A DNA stretch of 12,895 nucleotides from a bacterium (lineage in GTDB: Bacteria; Planctomycetota; J058; JAJDCP01). Below are positions 1 to 6,657 of this stretch, in pieces (the first letter of the stretch is position 1; each line of letters begins with the position of its first letter). The notes beneath the pieces were generated by a model. It was given only the letters and a program-made list of their open reading frames with translations, was not told the origin of the DNA and did no database searches. The position numbers and the translations under genes are program-made. The stretch spans positions 1-12,895 of the forward strand of contig JAUIEM010000290.1 of assembly GCA_030428695.1 (NCBI GenBank), in the 5' to 3' direction.

Positions 1-3000
1 CCTCGTCGTGCCGAGCACCCCCTCTTCGCGCGAGACGTCGACCTCCGTCACCCGGTTCAGCGCGTCGAAGGTGTAGGTCACGATCGAGCCGTTCGGATCG
101 ATGCGCATCGAGACGTTGTCGTCCCTATCGTAGGTCAGGTCGATGCTCTCGCCGTCGTCGTTGGTCTGCCCGATCTGGCGGTCGAGCGCGTCGTAGCCAT
201 ACGCCGTCTCGTTGCCGTTGTCATCGATGAACTTCACCAGCCGGGAGCTCTTGTCGAATTCGAAGGCGAGCTTGATCCGGCCGTCGCTGTTGAACACGTT
301 CGTCGTGTCGAGGGCGTTCGCTCCCGAGCCGTCGGTGCGCAGATCGTACCACTCGAGGATGCGCCGCCCGAGGCCGTCGTACACGTAGGTCGTCGTGTTC
401 CCGTTCGTGTTGATGTTGCCGCCGGTGTACACGCTCCACGGGTCGGAGCCCAGCGTCCCGATCGCGTCCTGGGTCTCGATCAGGTTGTCCCGCGCATCGT
501 AGGCCAGATAGCGGGCCTGGCCGATGTTGTCGACCGTGCGGACCAGGCGGTCGAGCTGGTCGTAGGTGTAGTAGGTGAAGTAGTCCTCGTCGCTGACGTG
601 GCTCTCGGGGGAGACCTCCTCCGTCTGGAGCTCGATCAGGTTCGAGTTCGCGTCGTAGTCCCGCAGGATGCGGTTGCCGAGCTCGTCCTCGGTCTCGACC
701 AGGCGCGAGGCGCTGTCGAAGGTGTTCTCGACCACCGTGCCGTCGTCGTCGACCGCGAACTGCACCCGCGAGAGCGCGTCGTACTCGACGTAGCTCGTCA
801 CCAGGTTGTCGCTGTTGTCATCGCGCAGATCGACCGTCCGGCTCGGGGAGAAGCCCGTCGCGACGAACAGGGAGTCGTCGGTCTGGTAGACCCGGCTCAG
901 CTCGTCATGCCGGAAGTAGGTCTTCTTCAGCAGCGTCAGCGTGCCGCCCGGATCGTTCGCCTTGTGGCCGTAGACCTCGACCAGGATCGGCTGGCTCGCG
1001 ATGTCGTAGGCGGTCAGCGCGTAGTTCCCCATCGGGTCGACGGTCTTGACCGGGCGGTCGAAGCCGTCGTACTCGATGGTGGTCTCCTCGCGGTAGGTGT
1101 CGCCGTCGGTGTCCTCGGCGTCGAGGATGCTGACCCGGTTGCCGTTGTCATCGTAGGCGAATTCCACGACCGAGCTGTCCGCCGTGCCGTAGCCGCGGAC
1201 CACCTTCCAGGGCAGGTTGCGCTCGTCGTAGTAGGTGTAGACCTGGGTGGTCTCCGGGCTGATCACCAGCTGCAGGAGCTGTTCGGGGTCGTACCGGTAC
1301 TTCGTCACCACCGACGTGCTCGCGTCGACTTCCTCCTCGAGTTGGACCAGGTTGCCGAGGATGTCGTAGGTCATCGTCTGCTCGACCCAGGTGCCGACCC
1401 CGACCGTGTCGTGGGACTGCTCCGTCTCGATCCCGATCACCCGGCCGTTGTGGTCATAGCAGTAGCGGATCTCGTAGGTGAACGCCGACTCGCCCGTCAC
1501 CAGCTCGCCGGCCGTCGCCGCGGCGGAGACGTCCGCGCCGCGGGTGACCACCGCGACCTCGTGCAGATCGGTGACCTCGAAGTCGGTGCGCACGCCGCGG
1601 GGGTTGGTGATGCTCGTCACGTCGCCGAGCTCGTTGTACTCGTAGGAGGTGATCAGCTGGAGGCTGCTCCCGGTCTGGATCTGGCGGGAGGAGGTCTCGT
1701 TGTCGGCGATCCTCTCCTTCAGGTAGCCGCCCTCCGCGGTCGAGCTCTGGCCGGGCACGTTCGTGCCGTCGCCGTCCGGGTCGCGATCCTCGTAGTACTC
1801 GAGCTTGGTGACGTTGCCGCCCGGGTCGATGATCTTGGTCAGGTGGTCGCCGTCCCAGACCAGCTCGGTGTAGATCGTCTGGGTGGTGCTGCTGAGGTGG
1901 GTGGCCATCTCCGAACCCGCCCGCAGGGTGACGTCGGGGTCGTCGCGCCGGACGAGGTTGCCGTCGACCTGGTTGGTCACCCCGTCGCTGTTCTTGTCGC
2001 CGAGATTGCGAAGGCTCCCCGGGACAGTGACCCATGCAGTGTCCGGAACGTCGGCGTTCCCCTCCATGTAGTCGTAGTACAGGGTCGTCGTGTAGCGGGC
2101 CGCGCTGGCACTGCCCAGAGGGGGAGTGAAGCCGGCTGCGGTGCCTCGGGACTCGACGATGGTGTGGACCTGCTGGAACAGCGGCTCATACGTGTACTCG
2201 GTGACGATGTCCTCGCCCCCGCCACGGGTGGCGTCGGCGATGCGTCGCACTTCGAGCACGTTCGCCTGGGCGGCGCGGACCCCGAGGGAGTCGTAGTCCA
2301 TCTCGATCTTGTTCCCGAGCGGGAACTCGCGGGACCGCAAGAGCCCGTCCGCGTTGAACTCGGACACGGTCTCGTAGTAGGTCGGCTCGCCAGCGCGGAG
2401 ACCTTTGGTGTATTCCCGGGTCATGATGTGCTGCCCGTACTCGTTGCCGAAGTAGTGGCGCACGTTGCCGTTGCGCGCTTCGATCTCGACACGCATGCGC
2501 GGAAGGTTGGGCTGCCCCGCCGGTTCGCTCTGGTTCAGGAGGAAGTACTCGAGCGTGGTCGTGCCCCCCGCGGCGACGCCGGAGCTGTTCGTTCCGCCAC
2601 GCGTGAAGCTCGTCACCTTGTCGTAGGTGGAGCCGGAGGTCCCGTAGGTGACGGTCAGGTAGGCGTCGCCGCTGTCCTCGACTTCCTGGGGCCGGTAGAT
2701 GCGGATCAGGTTGGTTGTGAGCTCCGCGTCTTCGCTCTCGGTGAAGTACTCGTACTCCATCGTGCGACCCGAGGGGAAGTTGCAGTTGTTGCTCGTGCCC
2801 GTAACCGTGGGCGTGGTGACGTCGGTGAGGAGACCGTTCTCCGGGTTGTATCCGTAGACCACCTCGCGTCCCGCAAAGTCCGTTATGCCGACAAGCCTGT
2901 AGTAGTTATTGCCTGCATCGACGTATTGATAGTTAAAGTCGTACTCGCGGTGATACGCGTCGACGATCTTGTCGATGTGATTCTTGCCCGTGCGGACGAT

Positions 3001-3549
3001 CGACAACGCGTTCCCGAAACGGTCCTCGATCCCGTTCAGAAAACCATCCGGATCGTACGTATGCTTCGTGCCATCGGGAAAACGCAACGTCCACCCGGTC
3101 GAGTCGTTTCCGACCAGCGTGCCGAACTGCCCCTGCGGGCTGATGTAGTCCGACCCGTCAGCCAGCCAGTAGTCGTCACGACCGTGGGGCCCGAAGCGGC
3201 GCACGCCGGTGCTGTCGGGGATGAGGTGCTCCTCGAAACGATGGACCCAGCCCTCGCCGAGGTCGTTGGTCGCGGGACTGGTCTTGGCTGGAAGCAAAGA
3301 GCGGTAGGTGCGGGAGAAGATCATGTGGATCAGGCCGCGTCCGGGGATGGCTACATCGACCACGTCGTGGCGGAACTCAGCGTTGTGCAGATAGACCTTC
3401 TCGCATTCGCCACAGCCGACCTTGCAGACGCTCGGCGCATCTTGGTCGCCCAGTCCCTGCTCAACAGAGGTGTGAGAGGTCGTCGCGAGTACCAGGGAGC
3501 TCGCCGCCAACAGAAGCCACAGGACTCCATGTCTCTTTCCGGGTCTCAT
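1..3549 (-). CDS. Secreted DUF6531/YD-repeat (Rhs-like) protein, C-terminus outside window
   Basis: The frame is open for 1183 codons from ATG at 3549 to the left edge with no stop, so the C-terminus is missing. The start has a purine-rich GGGGGGAT stretch just upstream. Residues 1-27 form a signal peptide (basic MRPGKRH, then a Leu/Ala core). A Cys cluster (CKVGCGEC) follows. Next comes a DUF6531-like N-terminal segment (DVVDVAIPGRG, FSRTYRS, GWVHRF), and then many YD repeats of the type YDxxGR, YDALDR, YDELGN and FDALNRV. Asp-rich, possibly calcium-binding loops occur (for example DKNSDG near residue 518, and DPDGDGT). Family knowledge: YD repeats wrap into a shell, often around a C-terminal toxin or adhesive domain. 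No such tip is visible here, so toxin activity cannot be claimed. It is downstream of and almost certainly co-translated with the 164-residue secreted protein. Codons around 2880-3130 are noticeably less GC-rich than the rest. Confidence 0.9.
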   Translation of the reverse strand, partial: MRPGKRHGVLWLLLAASSLVLATTSHTSVEQGLGDQDAPSVCKVGCGECEKVYLHNAEFRHDVVDVAIPGRGLIHMIFSRTYRSLLPAKTSPATNDLGEGWVHRFEEHLIPDSTGVRRFGPHGRDDYWLADGSDYISPQGQFGTLVGNDSTGWTLRFPDGTKHTYDPDGFLNGIEDRFGNALSIVRTGKNHIDKIVDAYHREYDFNYQYVDAGNNYYRLVGITDFAGREVVYGYNPENGLLTDVTTPTVTGTSNNCNFPSGRTMEYEYFTESEDAELTTNLIRIYRPQEVEDSGDAYLTVTYGTSGSTYDKVTSFTRGGTNSSGVAAGGTTTLEYFLLNQSEPAGQPNLPRMRVEIEARNGNVRHYFGNEYGQHIMTREYTKGLRAGEPTYYETVSEFNADGLLRSREFPLGNKIEMDYDSLGVRAAQANVLEVRRIADATRGGGEDIVTEYTYEPLFQQVHTIVESRGTAAGFTPPLGSASAARYTTTLYYDYMEGNADVPDTAWVTVPGSLRNLGDKNSDGVTNQVDGNLVRRDDPDVTLRAGSEMATHLSSTTQTIYTELVWDGDHLTKIIDPGGNVTKLEYYEDRDPDGDGTNVPGQSSTAEGGYLKERIADNETSSRQIQTGSSLQLITSYEYNELGDVTSITNPRGVRTDFEVTDLHEVAVVTRGADVSAAATAGELVTGESAFTYEIRYCYDHNGRVIGIETEQSHDTVGVGTWVEQTMTYDILGNLVQLEEEVDASTSVVTKYRYDPEQLLQLVISPETTQVYTYYDERNLPWKVVRGYGTADSSVVEFAYDDNGNRVSILDAEDTDGDTYREETTIEYDGFDRPVKTVDPMGNYALTAYDIASQPILVEVYGHKANDPGGTLTLLKKTYFRHDELSRVYQTDDSLFVATGFSPSRTVDLRDDNSDNLVTSYVEYDALSRVQFAVDDDGTVVENTFDSASRLVETEDELGNRILRDYDANSNLIELQTEEVSPESHVSDEDYFTYYTYDQLDRLVRTVDNIGQARYLAYDARDNLIETQDAIGTLGSDPWSVYTGGNINTNGNTTTYVYDGLGRRILEWYDLRTDGSGANALDTTNVFNSDGRIKLAFEFDKSSRLVKFIDDNGNETAYGYDALDRQIGQTNDDGESIDLTYDRDDNVSMRIDPNGSIVTYTFDALNRVTEVDVSREEGVLGTTR

Positions 3550-3550
3550 A

Positions 3551-4045
3551 TCAGCTATCCCCCCGTGCATCCGAAACCGCTCTCTTCAGATCCTTCAGCG
3601 CCGCGACCACCTCGCTGCGCCGGTTCCTCACCACTGTGCAGTTGGCGCTGCGAAAGCCCGCCGGCCGCTGACTCTCGTCGGTCAGCGGCAGAGCGATCGC
3701 GATCTTCTTCAGCACCCCGATGAAGTCGCGGCAGTCGATCCCGCCGTCCACCGCAAGCCAGACCGCGTGGGTCGAGAGGGAGCTCAAAGGCAGCGTGTCC
3801 GCGGAGAGGTCCGCCGCGAGCCCTGGACTGGTCGGAAGGACGAGGACGAGCATCTCGACCGCGTCGACAAACAGGTCGACGTCATCGTTCGTCAGCGTGG
3901 ATGTCATCAGAGAGTCCGCCAGACTCTGCGAGGTCGCCCCCTCGACGACCCCGGAGCTCCCGTCCGAGCGGAGGGCGATCTGCCCCCAGGCGCTGGGCAC
4001 TGAAAAGACCAACAAGGCCAAAACCAAAGACCGCGACGGAACCAT
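3551..4045 (-). CDS. Small secreted protein of unknown function, coupled to YD-repeat gene
   Basis: This encodes 164 residues. I chose ATG at 4045 rather than the upstream start at 4084 because a strong Shine-Dalgarno (GGGAGGAG) lies about 7 nt before it and because the N-terminus then becomes a clean signal peptide: MVPSRS, then a hydrophobic core, then PSAWG with probable cleavage before Gln22. The mature part is acidic and helix-prone, with a hydrophobic stretch at 62-70 and two cysteines (Cys105, Cys136) that could form a disulfide after export. The C-terminal 25 residues are charged (RNRRSE, LKDLKRA). The stop TGA is separated by one base from the ATG of the YD-repeat gene, a typical translational-coupling junction, so a shared job is likely (chaperone, partner or anchor of the Rhs-like protein; inference). 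I do not recognise the family. The later start also removes a 13-residue N-terminal stretch that has no obvious function. Confidence 0.8.
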   Translation of the reverse strand: MVPSRSLVLALLVFSVPSAWGQIALRSDGSSGVVEGATSQSLADSLMTSTLTNDDVDLFVDAVEMLVLVLPTSPGLAADLSADTLPLSSLSTHAVWLAVDGGIDCRDFIGVLKKIAIALPLTDESQRPAGFRSANCTVVRNRRSEVVAALKDLKRAVSDARGDS

Positions 4046-4220
4046 GATACGGCTCCTCCCTGTACTCTCTGTGTGATCCATCACTTCCGCCGCCCCCCCG
4101 GTCCATCCGTGGAACGCTGGAAATTACTAGTACTTGAGTGTTCGAGAAGAGAACCGGGCGCGCAAGCGCCGCTCGAGGTGAAGATCGCCGGTCGGCTCCA
4201 GATGCGCGTGGGCCCTCGCC

Positions 4221-4255
4221 TTACAGATCGATATTTATGTCACATTTAATTCACA
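4221..4255 (-). promoter_or_regulatory. AT-rich promoter-like island with TGTGA direct repeats
   Basis: This is one of the few AT-rich stretches in an otherwise GC-rich intergenic region. On the minus strand it reads TGTGAATTAAATGTGACATA, giving two TGTGA boxes 11 nt apart followed by an ATAAATAT stretch. It sits about 180 nt upstream of the secreted-protein/YD-repeat pair and could carry their promoter or an activator site. No consensus -35/-10 pair can be assigned with certainty. A second, smaller AT-rich stretch at 4124-4140 (minus strand TACTAGTAATTT) is nearer to the gene and is an alternative. Confidence 0.25.
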
Positions 4256-4318
4256 GGCGCCCCCGTCGAGCACGGCACCTTCGGTAGCCGTCTGGATCGA
4301 CGCCGCTTCATCGATCGC

Positions 4319-4337
4319 CGCTCGACCGCGTCGAGCG
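4319..4337. repeat. Perfect 7-bp inverted repeat
   Basis: CGCTCGA, then CCGCG, then TCGAGCG form a perfect hairpin-capable palindrome in non-coding DNA. Neither side carries a T-tract, so it is not a standard intrinsic terminator. Its role is unknown; an operator or a decayed repeat is possible. Confidence 0.45.
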
Positions 4338-4366
4338 CGACCGGACCGGCCGCCACTCCGCGGTGC

Positions 4367-4441
4367 GTAGGGACCTCAGCGCAAGTCTGTCCCGCGAAGC
4401 GAGATCGGTTCCCAGACGAACGGCGGGTGAACCGTCCCTAC
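4367..4441. repeat. GTAGGGAC-bounded palindromic intergenic element
   Basis: GTAGGGAC at 4367-4374 and its exact reverse complement GTCCCTAC at 4434-4441 bound a 59-nt interior. The right part reads GGGTGAACCGTCCCTAC, which matches the pattern of the right-edge element (GGGTAAACCCCGCCCCTAC at 12810-12828). The two therefore look like diverged members of one dispersed repeat family. Similar GTAGGG…CCCTAC palindromes are common between genes in several GC-rich phyla; that is general knowledge and was not checked here. Confidence 0.45.
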
Positions 4442-4708
4442 AGAGGTGACCCCGCAGGCCCGCCGGACCGGGAGAGAACGCTGCGGTCGATGGCGATCGA
4501 CCCGTGCACCGAGCGAGCGCGCGCTACAAGGGCTGCAAGCGATCGGGCTGCATAGGGGGAGTCGTGGCCTCAGCACAACCGTCCAAGCTGTCCGTAGCCG
4601 CAGAGAGAACAAGGACCCCTCTGCGGCCTCCGCGGAGCTTTGCGTCCTCTACGACTTCTCTTCTTCTCTGCCCGCCGGGGCCTCGTGGTTGTCGGACTGG
4701 GCAACCTA

Positions 4709-4738
4709 TGCTGAGGTCAGTCGTGCTGAGGTCAGTCG
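4709..4738 (+). repeat. Two perfect tandem copies of a 15-bp unit
   Basis: TGCTGAGGTCAGTCG occurs twice back to back at 4709-4723 and 4724-4738, about 150 nt before the sulfotransferase-like gene. It could be a direct-repeat operator or simple slippage. Nothing in the sequence decides between them. Confidence 0.7.
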
Positions 4739-4885
4739 TATCGGAACGCGGCGCCCCCCAGGCCTGGAGCACACCGCACAGGACCGGTCGGCCCTGGTAC
4801 CCTCTTCTGGGAGCGCGCGACAGAAACACGAACCCCGGTCCGCGACACCGCGGCCCCCCACCCCACAGGCACCCGGAAGGACGGC

Positions 4886-5563
4886 GTGAGGATCTTCGTC
4901 TACGGCTCCCAGAGCAGCGGCGCGAGCCTGTTCAGCCTGTGGCTGTGCCAGCGGGAAGGCGTCGCCGGGGTGCTCGACCTGTTCGTCCGCGAGCGCGTCC
5001 CCGCCCGGGAGCTCCTGCCGCACCGGGAGCTGGTGCTCAAGGCGACCGTGTCGGACGTCTCGCTGACGGAGCAGCTCGAGCGTTTCGGCCCCGACCGCTC
5101 GGTCCTGTTCCTCCGCGATCCCTGCCAGACCTGGTTGTCGCTCGACCCGCGCCCCTACCGCGACACCGGGGGCAGCCTCGAGGACAAGCTCGCCAAGCTC
5201 GACGGCATCCTGCGGGAGCGGCGCGCGGACTTCGACGCCGTCGTCCGGCTCGAGGACTTCGTCGAGGCCAAGGGCGCGACCGTCGAGGGGCTGCGCCGCC
5301 GCGGCTTCCCCGTCGGCCTCGGCCAGTACCTGTTCTGGCGGCCGCTCGCGGAGGTGGTCGCGCACACGCGGCGCAGCGCAGCGTACCTGGACCGGACCTA
5401 CGGCCAGACCTGGGCGGTCGGCAACATCGAGGACGTCCGCGCGGCGCCCCTGCGGGTGCGCCGGCGCACGGTGCCCCCGGGGCTCGCCGACCGGGTCGCA
5501 CGGCTCTGTCCGACGTTGACCGCGATGTATGAGGGGAGGCCATCCGGACCGGTCCCGTCGTAG
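4886..5563 (+). CDS. Sulfotransferase-like P-loop protein
   Basis: This encodes 225 residues from GTG at 4886, with GGAAGGA at 4875-4881 as ribosome binding site. The N-terminal strand MRIFVYG runs into a Gly/Ser-rich loop GSQSSGAS (residues 7-14), placed like the 5'-phosphosulfate-binding loop of PAPS-dependent sulfotransferases. VLFLRDPCQTWLSL around residues 73-86 resembles the 3'-phosphate-binding RDPR/D-x-W-x-S segment. At 225 residues it is on the short side for the family, and the middle of the protein is divergent, so the activity (transfer of sulfate from PAPS to a glycan or other acceptor) is inferred rather than shown. A related nucleotide-binding protein cannot be excluded. A GT2-type glycosyltransferase follows 84 nt downstream on the same strand, which fits a role in building or decorating a surface glycan. 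Confidence 0.7.
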   Translation: MRIFVYGSQSSGASLFSLWLCQREGVAGVLDLFVRERVPARELLPHRELVLKATVSDVSLTEQLERFGPDRSVLFLRDPCQTWLSLDPRPYRDTGGSLEDKLAKLDGILRERRADFDAVVRLEDFVEAKGATVEGLRRRGFPVGLGQYLFWRPLAEVVAHTRRSAAYLDRTYGQTWAVGNIEDVRAAPLRVRRRTVPPGLADRVARLCPTLTAMYEGRPSGPVPS

Positions 5564-5581
5564 GTGCGGCGTACAATGCGG

Positions 5582-5634
5582 GGGATCTCCGAGGGTCCGG
5601 GTGGACCGCGCGGAGAGGAACCCCGGGATCTCCG
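5582..5634 (+). repeat. Hairpin flanked by direct repeats ahead of the glycosyltransferase
   Basis: GGGATCTCCG is present at 5582-5591 and again at 5625-5634. Between the copies lies a stem: TCCG (5588-5591) and GGTCC (5594-5598) pair with GGACC (5603-5607) and CGGA (5611-5614) around a GGGT loop. It falls in the 84-nt gap before the glycosyltransferase start and could be a leader hairpin modulating its expression. It may also be coincidental in this GC-rich DNA. Confidence 0.35.
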
Positions 5635-5647
5635 GACAGGCGCAACG

Positions 5648-6421
5648 ATGAGAGCACGCACGGAAGACTCCCCGCTCGAGGTCGCCATCCTGCTCGTCAG
5701 CGGCGGGAGCGAGCCGCGCGAAGGCCGCTGGATCGAGCTGTGTCTGCGCAAGCTCGAGGAGCACACCCGCGCGGAGAGCGTCCGGGTCTACGTGTGGAAC
5801 AACGCTCCGGAAGACCGCCGGGTCGGCGCGCTCCTCGCCGCGAAGCCCTACGTGGACGTGACCGACGCGGCCCCGTACGAGCGGCTCCGCCACCCCCATG
5901 CCGTGCCTCTGCAGCGGCTGTACGCCAAGGCGCGGCAGGCGCGGCCGCGGTTCGTCATCACCCTCGACAGCGACGCGGTCCGCGACGGCTGGCTCGCAGC
6001 GCTGACCGGCGCGCTCTCGGACACCACCGTGATCGCGGGCGTGTGGCGCGACCAGCTGCGCTCCGCCATCGCGCCGTACATCCACCCGAGCTGCCTGTGC
6101 ACGACCCGCGCCTTCATCGAGGAGCACGGGCTGCGCTTCGACTTCATCGCGCCCCGCGGGGCCGCCATCCACGACACCTTGTCGGGGTTCACCGCGAAGG
6201 CGCGGGAGCTCGGGCTCGGCCTGCACAGGCTCGAGCGCTCCAACGTCCGGCAGTTCCACCGCGTGCTCGGCAGGGGTACGTGGTGCCGCGCTTCGACCGC
6301 GGCGAGCGCGGCTGGCGGCGTGGTTCCGGCCCGATGTGCAGCGCCTCCGGGAGCTCCTGCCCGGGCTGGACCTGCGCGTGTGGGAGGACTTCGCCTGCGC
6401 CCGTTTGATGCACCGGGCTGA
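5648..6421 (+). CDS. GT2-type glycosyltransferase, 3' end frameshifted
   Basis: I chose ATG at 5648: the protein then opens straight into the first Rossmann-like strand (LEVAILLVSGG). The longer GTG frame from 5564 only adds low-complexity sequence and overlaps a hairpin. Residues 49-52 VWNN are typical of GT2/GT-A proteins, and ITLDSDAV places a DxD-type metal/nucleotide-sugar motif at Asp107-Ser-Asp109. HPSCLCTTRAFIEEHGLRFD resembles the acceptor-side region. After about residue 208 (VRQFHRVLG) the encoded tail becomes Ala/Pro-rich and unlike a protein. Adding one base in the GGGG run at 6273-6276 continues as RGYVVPRFDRGERGW, and a second base near 6313-6321 continues as WFRPDVQRLRELLPGLDLR, both with coding-like third positions. 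So the true C-terminus appears broken by two single-base losses (sequencing error or real decay). The substrate is unknown. It is probably in one unit with the sulfotransferase-like gene. Confidence 0.75.
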   Translation: MRARTEDSPLEVAILLVSGGSEPREGRWIELCLRKLEEHTRAESVRVYVWNNAPEDRRVGALLAAKPYVDVTDAAPYERLRHPHAVPLQRLYAKARQARPRFVITLDSDAVRDGWLAALTGALSDTTVIAGVWRDQLRSAIAPYIHPSCLCTTRAFIEEHGLRFDFIAPRGAAIHDTLSGFTAKARELGLGLHRLERSNVRQFHRVLGRGTWCRASTAASAAGGVVPARCAAPPGAPARAGPARVGGLRLRPFDAPG

Positions 6422-6430
6422 GGCTGAGGG

Positions 6431-6565
6431 TCAGCGCAGCGCCGAGACCATGTCGAAGGCGGCGGTGTTGCTGAACAGGACCAGGCACAGGACGAGGAAC
6501 GTGACGATGGACACGGGCAGCAGCCCGCTGTCTTCGCCGTCTTCGGGACTCTCGGGGTTTCGCAT
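6431..6565 (-). CDS. 44-residue single-pass membrane protein
   Basis: ATG at 6565 is preceded by a near-ideal Shine-Dalgarno (AGAGGAGG, 5-nt spacing), which is the main reason to believe this small gene. The N-terminal 14 residues are acidic (MRNPESPEDGED). Residues 15-31 (LLPVSIVTFLVLCLVLF) form one hydrophobic helix, and a short tail ends in DMVSALR. The acidic N-terminus and the small basic tail would favour an outside-facing N-terminus, but that is only a rule-of-thumb inference. It lies 92 nt downstream of the RNase HI gene on the same strand. A GCCGGG…CCCGGC hairpin (6579-6597) sits just before the Shine-Dalgarno. Its end is only about 10 nt from the end of the convergent glycosyltransferase frame. 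I do not recognise the family. Confidence 0.6.
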   Translation of the reverse strand: MRNPESPEDGEDSGLLPVSIVTFLVLCLVLFSNTAAFDMVSALR

Positions 6566-6657
6566 CGGAACCTCCTCTGCCGGGCTCGTTCCCCGGCGCA
6601 CATCGATGGACGAGGGGTGGCCCCCGCCGTATTCGAAATGCGCGCGGGACGCCCCGC

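Larger units (their letters stand above)
4046..4885. other. 840-nt intergenic region without a convincing gene
   Basis: Several frames are open here on both strands, but their translations are Arg/Pro/Ser-rich with no motif and no Shine-Dalgarno support, so I treat them as GC-driven shadows. Real structure in the interval consists of the AT-rich island, the palindrome at 4319-4337, the GTAGGGAC element, and a tandem 15-bp repeat. The start regions of two opposed transcription units (YD-repeat pair leftward, sulfotransferase unit rightward) face away from it, so promoters for both should lie within it. Confidence 0.6.

Noticed and set aside
1..3549. Contact-dependent polymorphic toxin with an immunity gene
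   Set aside because: The C-terminal tip and anything downstream of it are outside the window, and the small upstream protein is secreted and precedes the gene, unlike a typical immunity protein.
598..3723. Open plus-strand frame of 1041 codons
   Set aside because: It is antisense to the YD-repeat gene. Its translation is Val/Asp/Arg-rich without domains, as expected from the reverse of a gene with G/C third positions, while the minus strand gives clear YD motifs and a signal peptide.
4376..4889. Small open frames on both strands in the intergenic region
   Set aside because: Arg/Ser/Pro-rich translations, no Shine-Dalgarno, no motif. One of them starts inside a palindromic repeat.
4706..6259. 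Long minus-strand open frame opposite the sulfotransferase and glycosyltransferase genes
   Set aside because: No domain and no ribosome binding site; both plus-strand proteins show family motifs. Shadow caused by GC3 bias.
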